A stretch of DNA of 64,000 nt from Verrucomicrobiia bacterium. Its GTDB lineage: Bacteria; Verrucomicrobiota; Verrucomicrobiia; Limisphaerales; Pedosphaeraceae. The stretch is from NCBI GenBank assembly GCA_036268055.1, contig DATAUW010000017.1, forward strand, positions 528,403 to 592,402. The letters run 5' to 3'. This document shows positions 10,266 to 17,921 of the stretch, piece after piece. How positions within the stretch are numbered: position 1 is the first letter of the stretch; every line of letters starts with the position of its first letter. The notes beneath the pieces were generated by a model. The model was not told the origin of the DNA. It did not search any database and worked only from the letters and a program-made list of their open reading frames with translations. The position numbers and the translations under genes are program-made.

Positions 10266-12050
10266 TCAAGTCGCGGGAGTCGCCGGCGGCTGAGGTTCAG
10301 CGGCAGCCGTAGCGGATTCCGCATGAGCCGCCATGTCAGTTGCGGCGTCAGTGACCACGTTTTCGGCTGCTTGAGATACGGCGCTCGCAGTGGTTTCAGC
10401 GGCTGCCTCAGATGGATGTTCGGTCGTCGCTTCGGCGACAGCGGGTGCGGTGGCATCCGGCGCGGCGGCGGGTTTGGCTTCGGCCTTCGGGGGCTTGGGC
10501 GGTTTGATGAGCGGTTTTTTGGCGGTCTCCAAAATGCCGTTCGCAAATTCGATCACATGCCCCTGATGAATCAGCCAATGCAAATCACCAATGATGGCAG
10601 CCTGTTCCGGCGTCGGCGCCGCTTCGACATGAGCGGGAGCGGGAGCCGCGGCGGTAGTGCCTTCGGCTGGAATTGCGGACGCTTCGGGCGTCGGAGCGGG
10701 TGCGGGCGCAGCGGCGGCGGCAGGCGTCGGTGACAACGTCTCGACCAATTTGCGGCGGGTGCATTTTGGATGCGCATCAATGAACTGTACGATGCGTTTG
10801 ACTTGGTCAGACACCGGCGTCACATCGAGATCCAGATAATGCGGACGCGCCACGGAGACATGCGTGATGGTCTTGTTGACCTTGAAAAATTGCAGGCCGT
10901 GACTGGCGAATTGCTGGCTGAGGACCGTCGCGATTTGCAGCGGGAAACGCTTTTGTTCTTCCCACGCGGAGCGCATGAGACGTTGCAAACCGGGCGAGCG
11001 TAATTGCCGGCTGGCCGGGCCGCTGAAAGTATATTTCTCGACCTGCTTGATGATATTCGGCAAATGCACTTCGCGAAAATGCGCGAGCACGGCTTCGCGG
11101 CTCGGCAGGCGCTGGGCCTCGGGCACATTGAGACAGATGTATTCCGTCTTGGTGCTTTGGTCTTCGACCCACTTCTTGACCACCGCTTCTTCGCGGACAA
11201 TTTTCACGCGCGCCTTGAAGGCATCAAAAGGCATCCGCGAAAAACGCTCCGTATGTAATTTGTGCAACTGGTTCTGGTAATCGTGATAATTCGGCGGACC
11301 CAAAATCACACCGCTCATACCACATTGCGCCACAAAGGTATAAGTTCCCTTGGGCGGCTCGGTCGGCGTCTTCTCCGCTTGATAAAACATGCCGAAATGC
11401 TTTTCCAAAACGTGATCCACCGCTTCCTGTTCGCTCAGCCAAAGCGTGTCGTCCACGGCGCACAAAAATAGCGGCTGGATCGCCGCGCCATCAGGCTTTT
11501 TCTTCACCTCGAAACGCACTTGCTGGCGCTCGGGCTTCTGCAAAATCATCTGCGCGATGTCGAACAGCGGGAATGAACGCCCGCTCATCTTGATTTGGCG
11601 CGAAAGCGAATCTACACCCTTGTCATCCGGCATCAGCGTCACCGAAACTTCGGGCAACGGCAGCGGCTTTTCAAACCGGTCATCCCGGTGGCGGTCGCCA
11701 CCGCGATTATCCCGACGAAAATTCCCACGCGGGCCACCGGCATTGGGGCCGCTCGATTGTCCCGGACCGGCCGGACGCGGGCCACGATCTCCATCGCGGC
11801 GAGGCGGGCCATCCCGGCGCGGACCGCCCTGGCCAGGAGCGCGATTCTGGTCGCGATTAAACCCACCACCACCGGGGCGGGGGCCATCGCGGCGCGGCGG
11901 ACGGCGTCCACCCGGGCGATCGCCAAAACCGCGCTCGGGACGGTCATCGCCGGAGTGTTTGGCATAACGGTTTACGTCCGGCGATTCCTGTGCCCACGCG
12001 GGGAGGAAAAGCTTTTCCAGGTCAAAATCTGCTTCAGGAGATGTGCTCAT
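10266..12050 (-). CDS. Arg/Gly-rich protein of unknown function, upstream of RNA helicase
   Basis: 594 residues in four parts. An acidic N-terminus (1-30) is followed by a disordered Arg/Gly/Pro-rich stretch (about 34-125) with many RRDG, PRRDG and RPGG units, resembling RGG-box RNA-binding regions. Then comes a folded region (about 130-430) with no motif I recognise, though it contains SRQIKMSGRSFPLFDIAQMIL, SEQEAVDHVLEKHF and a two-part region rich in aromatic residues. Last is a long Ala/Pro/Glu-rich tail with one helical segment (DLHWLIHQGHVIEFANGIL). I believe homologues are common and unnamed in Verrucomicrobiota. Being 31 bases upstream of the RhlE-like helicase suggests a shared RNA-related role, which is inference. 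The ATG at 12050 fits better than the frame extension to 12071. Confidence 0.75.
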   Translation of the reverse strand: MSTSPEADFDLEKLFLPAWAQESPDVNRYAKHSGDDRPERGFGDRPGGRRPPRRDGPRPGGGGFNRDQNRAPGQGGPRRDGPPRRDGDRGPRPAGPGQSSGPNAGGPRGNFRRDNRGGDRHRDDRFEKPLPLPEVSVTLMPDDKGVDSLSRQIKMSGRSFPLFDIAQMILQKPERQQVRFEVKKKPDGAAIQPLFLCAVDDTLWLSEQEAVDHVLEKHFGMFYQAEKTPTEPPKGTYTFVAQCGMSGVILGPPNYHDYQNQLHKLHTERFSRMPFDAFKARVKIVREEAVVKKWVEDQSTKTEYICLNVPEAQRLPSREAVLAHFREVHLPNIIKQVEKYTFSGPASRQLRSPGLQRLMRSAWEEQKRFPLQIATVLSQQFASHGLQFFKVNKTITHVSVARPHYLDLDVTPVSDQVKRIVQFIDAHPKCTRRKLVETLSPTPAAAAAPAPAPTPEASAIPAEGTTAAAPAPAHVEAAPTPEQAAIIGDLHWLIHQGHVIEFANGILETAKKPLIKPPKPPKAEAKPAAAPDATAPAVAEATTEHPSEAAAETTASAVSQAAENVVTDAATDMAAHAESATAAAEPQPPATPAT

Positions 12051-12290
12051 TCGATCAAACCAGGGCTGCAAAACTCGCGCCCCGAAATATTCGCAACCGT
12101 AGCATGGACGCTATTTCCTTGGAATGCAAGCGCGTTCGCAGCGCACCAACCATTTTCGATCAATGGGAGGGAGAGCGTAATCGCGAGCCCCAATAATTCC
12201 CTCGGGTGAATAGCGCCACCCCCATCCCAGTCCAATCCTTAGCCGCAGAAATGGCGGCTCGACGTAACCTCAACTATTTAAAGGACGATT

Positions 12291-12431
12291 ATGAATCATT
12301 TAGTCACCCTCGCACGATTTGGACATTTTGGCGGCCACGGCGGAGCCGGTTTCGCACTCCTCATATTAATGATCATTCTTGCCGCCGTCGCAGTCGTGGC
12401 ACTCTCCAGCCGCAGCAACAACAATCGCTAA
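12291..12431 (+). CDS. Small single-span membrane protein, 46 residues
   Basis: A short frame with a good ribosome site (AAGGA five bases before ATG). The protein is MNHLVTLARFGHFGGHGGAG, then a hydrophobic span (FALLILMIILAAVAVVAL), then a polar end SSRSNNNR. The Gly/His-rich head plus one membrane helix looks like other small bacterial membrane peptides. A 6-bp hairpin (AGCCGC/GCGGCT, about 12241-12259) lies just upstream. It stands alone in its orientation, with no partner gene. Function unknown. The ribosome site and the clean helix argue that it is real. Confidence 0.6.
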   Translation: MNHLVTLARFGHFGGHGGAGFALLILMIILAAVAVVALSSRSNNNR

Positions 12432-12463
12432 ACCAGCATCGGCTTAAGTCGGAAGGGGGTATT

Positions 12464-12515
12464 GGGGAGCGCACGCGTCTCGCGTGCAGTGTTCGGCGTC
12501 TCGTCGAACACATTT
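12464..12515. repeat. Dispersed GC-rich palindromic repeat, copy 1
   Basis: A 52-base element beginning GGGGAGCGCACGCG, followed by CGCGTGCAGTG and two GGCG/CTCG arms. It is closely matched by the copy at 21943-21994 (same order of blocks, mainly differing in CT versus CCCT). The halves are self-complementary (GCACGCG with CGCGTGC). It lies between convergent genes, typical of REP-like elements. Confidence 0.6.
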
Positions 12516-12533
12516 CCATCTTCTTCTACCGCC

Positions 12534-12989
12534 TCATCGCAACCGGTCTTTTTTAATCGCCTCCGTATCCAGCGGCCCGACCTCATTCGTCTTCACCACG
12601 GGAACCAGAGCATTGGTTCCACAATCCCACAAAGGCAAGTTAGTCGTTTTAGAACTATAAGTGCCAACCCGCATCGCCAAGGCGCTGATGCGATTACCCT
12701 CCATCACCAGCTTTTCGTAATTACGAATAGCGAAGCGCTCCGGCAAATTCGTGGTGACATTCTGGACCAGATTATTTTCCACTACCACTACACCCGGGTC
12801 CACAACGACCACGCGGCCGGAAATGTTTGTCCAAAATGGCGAATGACTCGTGTCATAAACAATATTGTTCACCACCCGATAATTCGGCGGCGCCACGACC
12901 CAATTCGTGGTGTAAATGACATTCGTCTGCGCAAAGACACTCTGTGATATTCCTCCAATTACCAGCGCCGCAAGAAAAAATCGAATCAT
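12534..12989 (-). CDS. Secreted protein of unknown function
   Basis: 151 residues with a signal peptide (MIRFFLAALVIGGISQSVFA, cleavage before QTN). The mature part is small and rich in Val, Asn and Thr, with repeated beta-like stretches (RVVVVDPGVVVVENNLVQN). I see no enzyme motif or Cys pair. The start at 12989 is supported by GAGG six bases upstream; ATGs at 13004 and 13001 are in the same frame. It has no operon partner: the upstream neighbour on this strand is about 1.7 kb away. A beta-helix fragment or envelope protein is possible, but this is a guess. Confidence 0.55.
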   Translation of the reverse strand: MIRFFLAALVIGGISQSVFAQTNVIYTTNWVVAPPNYRVVNNIVYDTSHSPFWTNISGRVVVVDPGVVVVENNLVQNVTTNLPERFAIRNYEKLVMEGNRISALAMRVGTYSSKTTNLPLWDCGTNALVPVVKTNEVGPLDTEAIKKDRLR

Positions 12990-13231
12990 CCCATGCCTCA
13001 TCATATAAAGGCATTCTAGCACCAATACGCCGCGCGCAAAATTGAACCGCACTCGCGCAAAATTTTATTGGATACGCCTTCTAAATCTTCCTCCCTCGCC
13101 TGCATCGTGGTTGTGGGAGTGGGCCGGAGAGAAGGTGTGCTTATTGTGAAAACCCAACCCGTGAATATTCATCAAATGCGCACGCCAAAAAAATTCTTCT
13201 CCCCCAGTGGCCGTCCGCAAGGACCAAGGAC

Positions 13232-14701
13232 CTACTTGCCGTATTCCGTTTTCTTCGTCTTCGCCGCCGTCAACGCCGGCCAATTCGTATCCTCCGTCCG
13301 CGCCGTCTTCAAATACTCCTCAATCTTCGCCACGATCGGCGCATTCTCCGCCGCAACATTTTTTGTCTCACCGATGTCCGTCTTCAAATTATAAAGTTCC
13401 AGCGGCCCATCCACCCCAAAGCGCACTCCCTTCCAATTCCCCATGCGCACCGCTTGTTTGAAACCATTCTCGTGAAATTCCCAATAAAGAAATTCATGGC
13501 GATTCGTCTGCGCCTGGCCCAGCAGCGTCGGCAAAAATGAAATGCCATCAATATTACCCGGCGCCGGTTTTTCCGCGATGCCCGCCACCGTCGGCAAAAT
13601 ATCCCAAAACGCCACCGGCAAATCGCTGACCGTGCCCGCCTTGATTTTGCCTGGCCACCACACGATCATCGGCACACGAATTCCCCCTTCATACAAATCC
13701 CGCTTGATGCCCCGCAACGGCCCGCTCGCATGAAAAAATTTCGGGTTCACGCCGCCTTCCTTATGTGGCCCGTTGTCGCTCGTGAAAATGATGATCGTAT
13801 TCGTGTCTGTTTTGGCCTCTTTCATTGTGTCCAGCAGCGTGCCCACGTAACGGTCGAGCCGCGTGATCATCGAGGCTTTATTTTTCTCCACCTGCGGCCA
13901 GGGTTGATTGGAGTAAGGCGCGTCCTCGGGAACTTCCATGCCATTGCCGGTTTTTGCGCCCAATTCATCATTCGCATGCGGAATCGTGTAAGCGAGATAA
14001 AGAAAATATGGCAGGTTGACCGTGTACCATTTGGGCTTCATCATCCGGATATAATTCAGCGCGGCCTCTGTGAAATAATCATCCGAATATTTTCCCTTTG
14101 CGCCGTTCAGGTTTTCCGACACCTCGACATTTCGTTCACTAGTGAGATCGCTGCGATTAAGCAGGACCGGGTAATAATCATGCGCTTCGACTTGGTTGAG
14201 ATAACCGAACCATTCATCGAACCCCTGCAAACGCGGCATGCCCGTCGAACCCTCGTCGCCCAAACCCCATTTGCCCAATGCGCACGTATTATAATTGGCC
14301 GCCTTGAGAAATTCCCCCAGCGTGAGATCCTCCGGCGACAGCGGAATCTTCTTGTTGCCGCGGATGCGCACATGCCCCGTGTTCAACCCCGTCATCAACG
14401 CCGCCCGCGACGGCGCACAAACCGTGCTGCCCGCATAACAACTGGTGAACCGCATCCCTTCACGCGCCAGCCGGTCAAGGTTCGTCGTCAGAATCTGCGT
14501 CTGCCCGTAACAACCCAGTTCACCATAACCCAAATCATCCGCGAGAATAAAAATGATGTTCGGATGTTTCGGTGGCGGTGATGGATGCTTGCGAAAATCC
14601 TCACTCGGCTGCGCCCAAAGATTTGCGCCCAGGCCAAGCGCCACCGCCAGCAAAAATACAACGACGCCCAACCGACGACAAATACCGATACGACGGGTCA
14701 T
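13232..14701 (-). CDS. Secreted sulfatase (arylsulfatase A family)
   Basis: A 489-residue sulfatase with a signal peptide (VVVFLLAVALGLGANLWA). The metal-binding start is NIIFILADDLGYGELGCYG, and the active-site signature CAPSRAALMTG has Cys95 as the residue converted to formylglycine. Further metal-site segments are GKWGLGDEG and FTSDNGPHKEGG. It removes sulfate esters, most likely from sulfated polysaccharides, in the periplasm or outside the cell. Maturation needs a formylglycine-generating enzyme, which is not in this window. The ATG at 14701 lies 65 bases after the stop of a methyltransferase gene on the same strand, so the two may be cotranscribed. Substrate position unknown. Confidence 0.92.
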   Translation of the reverse strand: MTRRIGICRRLGVVVFLLAVALGLGANLWAQPSEDFRKHPSPPPKHPNIIFILADDLGYGELGCYGQTQILTTNLDRLAREGMRFTSCYAGSTVCAPSRAALMTGLNTGHVRIRGNKKIPLSPEDLTLGEFLKAANYNTCALGKWGLGDEGSTGMPRLQGFDEWFGYLNQVEAHDYYPVLLNRSDLTSERNVEVSENLNGAKGKYSDDYFTEAALNYIRMMKPKWYTVNLPYFLYLAYTIPHANDELGAKTGNGMEVPEDAPYSNQPWPQVEKNKASMITRLDRYVGTLLDTMKEAKTDTNTIIIFTSDNGPHKEGGVNPKFFHASGPLRGIKRDLYEGGIRVPMIVWWPGKIKAGTVSDLPVAFWDILPTVAGIAEKPAPGNIDGISFLPTLLGQAQTNRHEFLYWEFHENGFKQAVRMGNWKGVRFGVDGPLELYNLKTDIGETKNVAAENAPIVAKIEEYLKTARTEDTNWPALTAAKTKKTEYGK

Positions 14702-14766
14702 GATGATATGGACTGTAAAGGAACCCAGGCGTTCAGCGCCAATCTTTTTCCGTGTTCCATCCGTGA

Positions 14767-15843
14767 CTAAGCTGGCTTCGCCACCAGCCACGTCTCCACC
14801 GCCAGCAAATCCTCTCGCGAATAGTTTTGAAATTTGGGCGCCAGCTTCACTTTTTCCAAATCGCTCGCCGACGCCACATTATTGACTTCCTTCACAATCT
14901 CCCATCCGCTCTCGCGCAACAACGCGCGCAGATCCGACACCCGCAACCGCCATTGCGGAATCAGCGGACTGTTCAGCCAGGCCCACGCACTATCGGAGAA
15001 CTTGAGAAAATTAAAAACTGTCAGCGACTTGTCGAACGCCGCATATTGATCTTTCAAATCCACGAACTCGATCAGCACGCCGCGTGGCGAGGCCAGCCGC
15101 AAAAATTCCGCGTTGAGCTTTCGCTGTACGAATGCCGGAATGTGTTCCAGCACCACGCATGAAAAAAATAGGTCCACGGATTTCGCCGGCAGGCCGGTGT
15201 CCTGGGCATCGCGCACGATCGCGTGCAAATTGATTTTTTCCAGCACGATCTCGGGACTTTCTGTGTCCACGAGCCGCGCCGCTTCGTGCAGCCGCGCCAT
15301 TCGATCGGCACGCAAGGCGGGCAGAAAATTTTTCAACGTGCCCGCGCGGTCGTATTCGCAAAAATAATTCAGCAAAATTTTCAACCGCTCCCGTTTCAGC
15401 AGCGAAACAATATCGAACGACCAAATCTCCGTCGCCCCGCAAAGATATAATCCAATCGGAATGATCGGATACCATCCTGTCCCCAACTCCAGTGCCGTAA
15501 AACCCTCAGCACACTCCGGCCGCACCGCGATAAAATCCTCGAAGTACCGTCGGCAATAATTCAACCGAAACTCAAACGCCCCGGCGGTCAGTCCCAGCGA
15601 TTTCGTGACGCGCTCCTGAAAAAGTTCATTAAATTTCTGACTGTTCGGCAACAGAGAGATGAAGCGATGAATCGCGGATTTGACCAGCCAACTGGGCATA
15701 ATTTGAAATATAAATTCAAGGATTCCAGCCGCCCATGTGGGAAATCCGGAAGCCAATTCGCGCCATACTGCTTGCCCGAGCTTCGCCCTGTCAAGCGCGG
15801 CTGTCCGCTTAAACTCTGCCACCTGTATCGTGCGCTTAACCAT
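14767..15843 (-). CDS. Class I SAM-dependent methyltransferase
   Basis: 358 residues. A helical N-terminal region (about 1-110) precedes a Rossmann methyltransferase core: motif I ALELGTGWYPII (about residue 120), an acidic residue after beta-2 (IWSFDIVSL), and the later strand SVDLFFSCVVLEHI that usually contacts the methyl donor. Target unknown; the core resembles methyltransferases of polysaccharide or small-molecule pathways. It is read in the same direction as the sulfatase just downstream. ATG start at 15843. Upstream (15844-16050) is a 207-base AT-rich divergent promoter region, with a palindromic ATATTATAATAT that could serve as -10 in either direction. Confidence 0.8.
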   Translation of the reverse strand: MVKRTIQVAEFKRTAALDRAKLGQAVWRELASGFPTWAAGILEFIFQIMPSWLVKSAIHRFISLLPNSQKFNELFQERVTKSLGLTAGAFEFRLNYCRRYFEDFIAVRPECAEGFTALELGTGWYPIIPIGLYLCGATEIWSFDIVSLLKRERLKILLNYFCEYDRAGTLKNFLPALRADRMARLHEAARLVDTESPEIVLEKINLHAIVRDAQDTGLPAKSVDLFFSCVVLEHIPAFVQRKLNAEFLRLASPRGVLIEFVDLKDQYAAFDKSLTVFNFLKFSDSAWAWLNSPLIPQWRLRVSDLRALLRESGWEIVKEVNNVASASDLEKVKLAPKFQNYSREDLLAVETWLVAKPA

Positions 15844-16050
15844 CGGTAGGTAGGATTGGCGCTACCGCCCCGCCCCAATAAAAAACAAACGAGTTATGCG
15901 GGCAGATGTAGCCCATCACTTTTAAAGGCGAATTTTCGACTTTCTTTAAAAACCTTGTTTTAATCAAAATGCTGCTAAAAATCCGGATATTATAATATTC
16001 TGTATCGTTAAAGATATCAATAACCATACCTATTTTCAAATCCGCTTTAT

Positions 16051-17853
16051 TTGTGGATTACCATAAAACTTGAACCGCCCGCCGATTGCGGGAAACTATT
16101 CCCAGTGACATTAAATTCGATTCGGTCGTATCTCAGAAAGCTTCCGCAGCGGACGCGCTCCATCCTTTCCACTTCCGTTTACGGCTTGGCCGCCGGTGGC
16201 GCGGCGGTGGCGTTTCAATTAAGCATCAACCTGCTTTTTAATTCGACGTTCGTCGCGCTTTCCTCCCAATCCAAAACCATTTTCCTCGCCGGCAGCTTTG
16301 CCGTCATCATGGCGTCCTCGCTGGCGGTGGGTGTTCTGCTCGCTTCTTTTTGCCGCGAGGCCGCTGGTAGCGGCATTCCGCAACTCAAGCTGGCGTTTTG
16401 GAAGGATTTTGGCTACGTGCCCTTCCGCGTGGTGTGGGTGAAATTCGTGGCGGGCATCATTAGCATAGGCGGTGGCTCGAGCCTTGGGCGCGAAGGCCCC
16501 AGCGTCCATTTCGCGGGCGGACTCGCCTCGAACCTCGGTGGTCTCATGGGCGAAGCCAAACAAAACCGGCGCAACGCCGCCGCCGCTGGCGCCGCCGCTG
16601 GCCTCGCCGCCGCCTTCAACACCCCGCTTGCCGCCATCACCTTCGTCCTCGAGGAAATCATCGAAGACTTGAACAGCCGCTTTCTCGGGAGCGTCCTGCT
16701 CGCGTCGGTCATCGGCGCGCTGGTGGTCCACGGCCTGGTCGGCAAGCAACCCGCCTTCAGCCTCGCCAATGATCTCGAGCCCTCTTCATGGTGGCTTTAC
16801 GCGGCCACTCCGTTTGTCGCGCTTGCCGCCAGCATCGTCGGTCTCACCTTTCAAAAATCCACCTTGAATCTTCGCGCGCGCAACAAGGAATTGACCAGTG
16901 TGCCGCCGTGGCTGCGGCCCTGCCTCGGAGGTTTCATTACTTGGGTGCTCGGTTCCGCGGTCTTCCTGCAAACCCACAGCCTTGGCATTTTCGGATTGGG
17001 TTACGGCGATTTGTCCACCGCGCTCAGCCAGGGATTCAGTTGGAAACTTGCGGCCATTCTGGTCGTCGCAAAGCTGATCACCACCATCGTGTGCTACGGT
17101 TTCGGCGGATGCGGCGGCATTTTTTCGCCGCTGCTGTTCCTCGGCGGCATGACCGGCGCGTGCCTCGGCGGAATCTTCGGGCATATCATTCACCTGAGCG
17201 TTGCCGACCAAATCGTGCTCGCTGTGGTCGGCATGAGCAGTTGCCTGGGCGCGGTCGTACGTGCGCCGGTGACAAGTATCCTCATCGTCTTCGAGATGAC
17301 CCATGAATTTTCCCTCGTGCCCATTCTGATGCTCGGCACGCTTGTCAGCCAGGCGATTCGCCACCGCTTCGCCAGGCATAATTTCTACGAGGAAATTCTA
17401 ATCCAGGACGGCCACGAACTCGAACACGTCATCCCCCCGCGCGACCTCCAAAGCTGGCAACAGCTTCCCGTCTCGGCCATCGCCAATTTCCATCCTGTCA
17501 TTCTGCAAAGTCTCACCGAAGACGAAATCCAAAAAACTTTGGCCGCGCATCCTTACGGATATTTTCCCGTCGTGTTGCCCGACCAGCCGATCCAAATGCT
17601 CTCGCGGCGCGAAGCCGAGCTTGCCCGGGTCCAGCATCGGCCCGCGTGCGTTGAGGCCGCCACCACCTGCCTCGCGTCGCAAACCATCCGCGACCTGCAA
17701 CTGCTCCTCATGGAATCGAATCAAGCCGTCATCATCGTGCTCGACCGGCCAAATGGAAAAGTCCTCGGCATCCTCACCCTCCACGACCTCCTGCGCGCCC
17801 AGGTCTCGTTGGGCAAACCAGACGGGACTTCCGGCGCGATCACGGTCGGTTAA
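16051..17853 (+). CDS. ClC-family chloride channel/transporter with CBS-like tail
   Basis: A 600-residue membrane protein with the ClC selectivity-filter motifs GSGIPQ (about residue 110), GREGPSVH (about 150, containing the gating glutamate) and GGIFSPLLFLGG (about 355), with 10 or more helices between. The gating glutamate suggests a Cl-/H+ exchanger or gated channel. After residue about 455 comes a cytosolic region (PVSAIANFHPVILQSLTEDE, then VIIVLDRPNGKVLGILTLHDLLRA) that looks like a CBS pair, possibly binding adenine nucleotides. The frame opens at a TTG (16051); a GTG at 16105 preceded by GCGGGA is a credible alternative start. Convergent with the TonB receptor gene; a weak inverted repeat (17860-17899) may end transcription. 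Confidence 0.9.
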   Translation: MWITIKLEPPADCGKLFPVTLNSIRSYLRKLPQRTRSILSTSVYGLAAGGAAVAFQLSINLLFNSTFVALSSQSKTIFLAGSFAVIMASSLAVGVLLASFCREAAGSGIPQLKLAFWKDFGYVPFRVVWVKFVAGIISIGGGSSLGREGPSVHFAGGLASNLGGLMGEAKQNRRNAAAAGAAAGLAAAFNTPLAAITFVLEEIIEDLNSRFLGSVLLASVIGALVVHGLVGKQPAFSLANDLEPSSWWLYAATPFVALAASIVGLTFQKSTLNLRARNKELTSVPPWLRPCLGGFITWVLGSAVFLQTHSLGIFGLGYGDLSTALSQGFSWKLAAILVVAKLITTIVCYGFGGCGGIFSPLLFLGGMTGACLGGIFGHIIHLSVADQIVLAVVGMSSCLGAVVRAPVTSILIVFEMTHEFSLVPILMLGTLVSQAIRHRFARHNFYEEILIQDGHELEHVIPPRDLQSWQQLPVSAIANFHPVILQSLTEDEIQKTLAAHPYGYFPVVLPDQPIQMLSRREAELARVQHRPACVEAATTCLASQTIRDLQLLLMESNQAVIIVLDRPNGKVLGILTLHDLLRAQVSLGKPDGTSGAITVG

Positions 17854-17921
17854 GCAAAATGCCGGTCATTCTTTTGGCTTCAATCTCGCAATGACGGCAA
17901 GCCTTCGGGTTGGATGATTCA

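Noticed and set aside
15836..16039. 67-codon minus-strand frame before the ClC gene
   Set aside because: AT-rich promoter region and no recognisable protein features.
17860..17899. Bidirectional terminator between the ClC gene and the TonB receptor gene
   Set aside because: The 10-bp inverted repeat has a bulge and no T tract, so it is too weak to list as a feature.
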